Assembly: GCA_016858145.1 (NCBI GenBank)
Contig: JAEHOE010000100.1
Location: forward strand, 248,001-312,000
DNA: 64,000 nucleotides
From: Edaphochlamys debaryana
Taxonomy: Eukaryota; Chlorophyta; Chlorophyceae; Chlamydomonadales
Reading direction: 5' to 3'
Shown piece by piece: positions 59,501 through 64,000 of the stretch; the first letter of the stretch is position 1, and the number at the start of each line of letters is the position of its first letter. The translations under genes were made by a program, and so were the position numbers. Under the pieces are notes generated by a model that was not told the origin of the DNA, did no database searches, and saw nothing but the letters and a program-made list of their open reading frames with translations.

Positions 59501-62500
59501 TGGCTTGATGGCGCTCTCGCGAGCACGCGGAGTATCGCGCGACTGCGGCAAGCAGCAGCCTGGAGGGTTGGCAAGAGACAGCGCTGCTCTGGGGTGCAAC
59601 GGAGTCAGGGCGTTGGCGAAGGGCTTCGCACCCCCCGCCCCCCCAAGCCACGCCCACGCCCTGGCCTTGCGCTTTGGGCCTCCCGGGTGGTGCCTCGCGG
59701 CAGCGAGCTTCCGTTAGGGGTGTGGTCCAGGTGGGTGAGGCGCGAGCGGCAGGGACACGCGCAGCTGTGTGAGGTGTGGAGCTCAGCGGCCGGGGGCATT
59801 ACGCTGAAGACGGCTGAGGCCGTGGCGGGGCCAGACGCTGGGGTGCCGGGGCTCCTTGAGGAGCCTCGTGCTCTGGCCCCACGCCCGGCTCTAGCCCCAC
59901 ACCCGGCTCAAGGGATCACGCTCCCTCTCATCCTCGCCCAGCCGCAGCGGTCCCTGGGCCTTGCCTGAACGCAGCGTGGGCGGTGGAGCGGGCTCCCCAC
60001 GCAGCTTGGGGGAGCAGAGGCAGCTTGGCTGTCTGGCCTTGACGGGACCAAGCGGCGTGGTCCGTGCAGGGCGTGCTTTGATCTGCTGTCAAGGGCGGAC
60101 AAGCTGGTGATGTACAGCCTCCGGGTGGGGGTGCAGAGGGCGTGCCTGCTGCTGGAGACGGCGGGGGCAGCCCAGCCGCGCGCGGGTACCGGGTACCGGC
60201 ACACGGCAGCTTGCGCAGCGGTTCGGGGCGCCACGACATGCAGCAGCGGTGGGCGCCGCCACGGGATACTGTACTCACAGCATAGGGATCTGGCATCTCG
60301 TGCAGGGTCTTGTCGCGGGGGTGTTGGGGTGCGGCGTCGTGCTGGCCTTCTCCTGCGCACGGCGTCTCTAGACGCCTCGTAGCTTCCGGACCGCTCGTGG
60401 TGTCGCATTGTGGGATGGCTGAGGCTGGATGCAAGGGCGACTCTGGGGACATGCGTGTGGTTTGTGCGGCCAGTGGCGGCCTGCTGGCTTGGCGCCCCCA
60501 TGGTCATCAGGGCGGTGGAGGCGTGGTGAGGCTAGGCGCGGCTGCGGCCTGTGATGGTGTGTCTACTGCCTTGGCGGCGGGAAGGGGGGGCGGTTAACCT
60601 GGGTGCGCTGTGTTGCGGGGCGATGCGGGCGGTCTGGCGCCCATCCACGAGTGTGCAGCCCCACCTTGCCTGCCTCCCGTCCTTGTGCGGGGGCCCTCCG
60701 TTGCGTCCTTGTGCGGGGCGCCCTCCGTTGAGCGCCGCTCTTGTGAGGGTCGTGGTACGGGAGCCGGCGTGCATGGGCAGCGACTTGTCCCCCTGTCCGG
60801 AGTGCAGGTCACGACATGACTGTACGACCGCGGTCCCGCGGTGTCGATGCTCGATGTGTGGGGCTTTCATCAGCATCACCTGGTCATAGGTTATTGCCGT
60901 TCTTGCTGGTCCAACCTCTCTATCACGCGTCTGCGGCTCACCGCTTAATGCGCGCGCGCCCGTCCAGCTTTAGCGTCTCAGCCCAGTGCGTAAATCAACT
61001 GGTGATACACGCTGATATGTACCCAAGCCTCAACCAGAGCGCTCGCTCTGATGCCTCCCAGGGCAAACGCCTTCGCGCCATCGCAGCCACACACACGCGA
61101 CGCCTCGTCCGTCGCTGCCCGTAATAGCTGAAGAATCTATCTACTTCTATGGGGCTAGATAATGGCACTCGCGCTTGCCAAGCTTGGCTGGCTTGATGGC
61201 GCTCTCGCGAGCACGCGGAGTATCGCGCGACTGCGGCAAGCAGCAGCCTGGAGGGTTGGCAAGAGACAGCGCTGCTCTGGGGTGCAACGGAGTCAGGGCG
61301 TTGGCGAAGGGCTTCGCACCCCCCGCCCCCCCAAGCCACGCCCTGGCCTTGCGCCTTGGGCCTCCCGGGTGGTGCCTCGCGGCAGCGAGCTTCCGTTAGG
61401 GGTGTGGTCCAGGTGGGTGAGGCGCGAGCGGCAGGGACACGCGCAGCTGTGTGAGGTGTGCAGCTCAGCGGCCCGGGGCATTACGCTGAAGACGGCTGAG
61501 GCCGTGGCGGGGCCAGACGCTGGGGCGCCGCGGCTCCTTGAGGAGCCTCGTGCTCTGGCCCCACGCCCGGCTCTAGCCCCACACCCGGCTCAAGGGATCA
61601 CGCTCCCTCTCATCCTCGCCCAGCCGCAGCGGTTCCTGGGCCTTGCCTGAACGCAGCGTGGGCGGTGGAGCGGGCTCCCCACGCAGCTTGGGGGAGCAGA
61701 GGCAGCTTGGCTGTCTGGCCTTGACGGGACCAAGCGGCGTGGTCCGTGCAGGGCGTGCTTTGATCTGCTGTCAAGGGCGGACAAGCTGGTGGTGTACAGC
61801 CTCCGGGTGGGGGTGCAGAGGGCGTGCCTGCTGCTGGAGACGGCGGGGCAGCCCAGCCGAGCGCGGGTACCGGGTACCGGCACACGGCAGCTTGCGCAGC
61901 GGTTCGGGGCGCCACGACATGCAGCAGCGGTGGGCGCCGCCACGGGATACTGTACTCACAGCATAGGGATCTGGCGTCGCGGCCGGGGTGTGCGCTCGCA
62001 CGCCTCCAAGCCTCAGCGCGTCAGCTCATCCCCAGCGGGCAGCCCGGGGCCCGCTCGTGCAGGGTCTTGTCGCGGTGGTGTTGGGGTGCGGCGTCGTGCT
62101 GGCCTTCTCCTGTGCACGGCGTCTCTAGACGCCTCGTAGCTTCCGAACCGCTCGTGGTGTCGCATTGTGGCGCGTCTGCGGCCTGTGATGGTGTGTCTAC
62201 TGCCTTGGCGGCGGGAAGGGGGGGCGGTTAACCTGGGTGCGCTGTGTTGCGGGGCGATGCGGGCGGTCTGGCGCCCAGCCACGTGTGTGCAGCCCCGCCT
62301 TGCCTGCCTCCCGTCCTTGTGCGGGGGCCCTCCGTTGCGTCCTTGTGCGGGGCGCCCTCCGTTGAGCGCCGCTCTTGTGAGGGTCGTGGTACGGGAGCCG
62401 GCGTGCATGGGCAGCGACTTGTCCCCCTGTCCGGAGTGCAGGTCACGACATGACTGTACGACCGCGGTCCCGCGGTGTCGATGCTCGATGTGTGGGGCTT

Positions 62501-64000
62501 TCATCAGCATCACCTGGTCATAGGTTATTGCCGTTCTTGCTAGTCCAACCTCTCTATCACGCGTCTGCGGCTCACCGCTTAATGCGCGCGCGCCCGTCCA
62601 GCTTTAGCGTCTCAGCCCAGTGCGTAAATCAACTGGTGATACACGCTGATATGTACCCAAGCCTCAACCAGAGCGCTCGCTCTGATGCCTCCCAGGGCAA
62701 ACGCCTTCGCGCCATCGCAGCCACACACACGCGACGCCTCGTCCGTCGCTGCCCGTAATAGCTGAAGGATCTATCTACTGCTCTGGGGCTAGATAATGGC
62801 ACTCGCGCTTGCCAAGCTTGGCTGGCTTGATGGCGCTCTCGCGAGCACGCGGAGTATCGCGCGACTGCGGCAAGCAGCAGCCTGGAGGGTTGGCAAGAGA
62901 CAGCGCTGCTCTGGGGTGCAACGGAGTCAGGGCGTTGGCGAAGGGCTTCGCACCCCCCGCCCCCCCAAGCCACGCCCTGGCCTTGCGCCTTGGGCCTCCC
63001 GGGTGGTGCCTCGCGGCAGCGAGCTTCCGTTAGGGGTGTGGTCCAGGTGGGTGAGGCGCGAGCGGCAGGGACACGCGCAGCTGTGTGCGGTGTGCAGCTC
63101 AGCGGCCCGGGGCATTACGCTGAAGACGGCTGAGGCCGTGGCGGGGCCAGACGCTGGGGCGCCGCGGCTCCTTGAGGAGCCTCGTGCTCTGGCCCCACGC
63201 CCGGCTCTAGCCCCACACCCGGCTCAAGGGATCACGCTCCCTCTCATCCTCGCCCAGCCGCAGCGGTTCCTGGGCCTTGCCTGAACGCAGCGTGGGCGGT
63301 GGAGCGGGCTCCCCACGCAGCTTGGGGGAGCAGAGGCAGCTTGGCTGTCTGGCCTTGACGGGACCAAGCGGCGTGGTCCGTGCAGGGCGTGCTTTGATCT
63401 GCTGTCAAGGGCGGACAAGCTGGTGGTGTACAGCCTCCGGGTGGGGGTGCAGAGGGCGTGCCTGCTGCTGGAGACGGCGGGGCAGCCCAGCCGAGCGCGG
63501 GTACCGGGTACCGGCACACGGCAGCTTGCGCAGCGGTTCGGGGCGCCACGACATGCAGCAGCGGTGGGCGCCGCCACGGGATACTGTACTCACAGCATAG
63601 GGATCTGGCGTCGCGGCCGGGGTGTGCGCTCGCACGCCCCCAAGCCTCAGCGCGTCAGCTCATCCCCAGCGGGCAGCCCGGGGCCCGCTCGTGCAGGGTC
63701 TTGTCGCGGTGGTGTTGGGGTGCGGCGTCGTGCTGGCCTTCTCCTGTGCACGGCGTCTCTAGACGCCTCGTAGCTTCCGAACCGCTCGTGGTGTCGCATT
63801 GTGGCGCGTCTGCGGCCTGTGATGGTGTGTCTACTGCCTTGGCGGCGGGAAGGGGGGGCGGTTAACCTGGGTGCGCTGTGTTGCAGGGCGATGCGGGCGG
63901 TCTGGCGCCGAGCCACGTGTGTGCAGCCCCGCCTTGCCTGCCTCCCGTCCTTGTGCGGGGGCCCTCCGTTGCGTCCTTGTGCGGGGCGCCCTCCGTTGAG

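Larger units (their letters stand above)
31911..64000 (+). repeat. Large satellite array, 1.5-1.9-kb units, at least 19 full copies
   Basis: Sequence homologous to the units begins at atccccagcgggcag (31911) and runs off the right edge. Taking atggcactcgcgcttgcc as anchor, units start at 32812, 34382, 35951, 37887, 39614, 41235, 42856, 44479, 46100, 48035, 49762, 51542, 53166, 54750, 56274, 57786, 59474, 61162 and 62796. The core unit is about 1570 bp and copies are nearly identical, differing mainly by modules. These are a 51-bp duplication (39614-44479 units, 49762, 51542), a 133-bp segment (for example 38820-38950), a 44-bp insert (39003, 49150, 50932) and a 78-bp insert (55447, 56968, 61978, 63610). 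Each unit has a 300-codon plus frame, but 1-nt indels break it in many copies, so I regard the array as non-coding satellite. It is not rDNA and has no telomere repeats. Confidence 0.9.

Noticed and set aside
31911..64000. Ribosomal DNA or CRISPR-like array
   Set aside because: No rRNA sequence is present. Units are kilobase-sized without short repeat-spacer structure, and the window is eukaryotic nuclear DNA.

Overview
The window is nuclear DNA of a volvocine-type green alga (Chlamydomonas, Edaphochlamys or Gonium-like). The basis is very high GC, short GT-AG introns often starting GTGAGT or GTGCGT, Ala/Gly/Pro-rich linkers, octotricopeptide (OPR) and RAP proteins, a hyalin-repeat (HYR) secreted protein, and a KDZ-class DNA transposon. 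All gene models were built by hand from splice signals. Every internal exon-phase junction I proposed is consistent, but no transcript or homology search backs them. The species is not resolved.

Layout. (1) 1-4100, minus strand: an OPR protein running off the left edge. (2) 4660-11089, plus strand: a 13-exon OPR protein with a C-terminal RAP domain. These two are head to head across a roughly 560-bp shared promoter region and are both likely organellar RNA-binding factors. (3) 11902-15159, minus strand: an 11-exon HYR-domain protein with a signal peptide, convergent with gene 2. (4) 16314-30860: a 14.5-kb structure bounded by about 255-bp inverted repeats, about 96% identical by eye. It carries a 9-exon KDZ transposase (plus strand) and a 9-exon ULP1/C48 cysteine protease (minus strand). 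Both reading frames are intact with catalytic residues present. Between them lies a 4.6-kb amplified block with a 62-63-bp minisatellite, which repeatedly re-copies the 3' end of the transposase gene. (5) 30861-31910: a spacer with short repeats and a decayed retroelement C-terminal fragment. (6) 31911-64000: an approximately 32-kb tandem array (19 full unit anchors plus partial units at both ends) of a 1.5-1.9-kb satellite that runs off the right edge. Units differ by discrete modules: a 51-bp duplication, a 44-bp insert, a 78-bp insert, a 133-bp segment, an inversion, and a 5'-truncated retroelement insertion present in two units 10.15 kb apart.

How it fits together. The left 15 kb is ordinary euchromatic gene space. 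The middle is a candidate autonomous Kyakuja-Dileera-Zisupton element in which transposase and SUMO-protease-like protein travel together. The right half is satellite DNA whose shared insertions and rearrangements record block duplication by unequal exchange. Frame-breaking indels between units argue that the long open frames in the satellite are not a gene.
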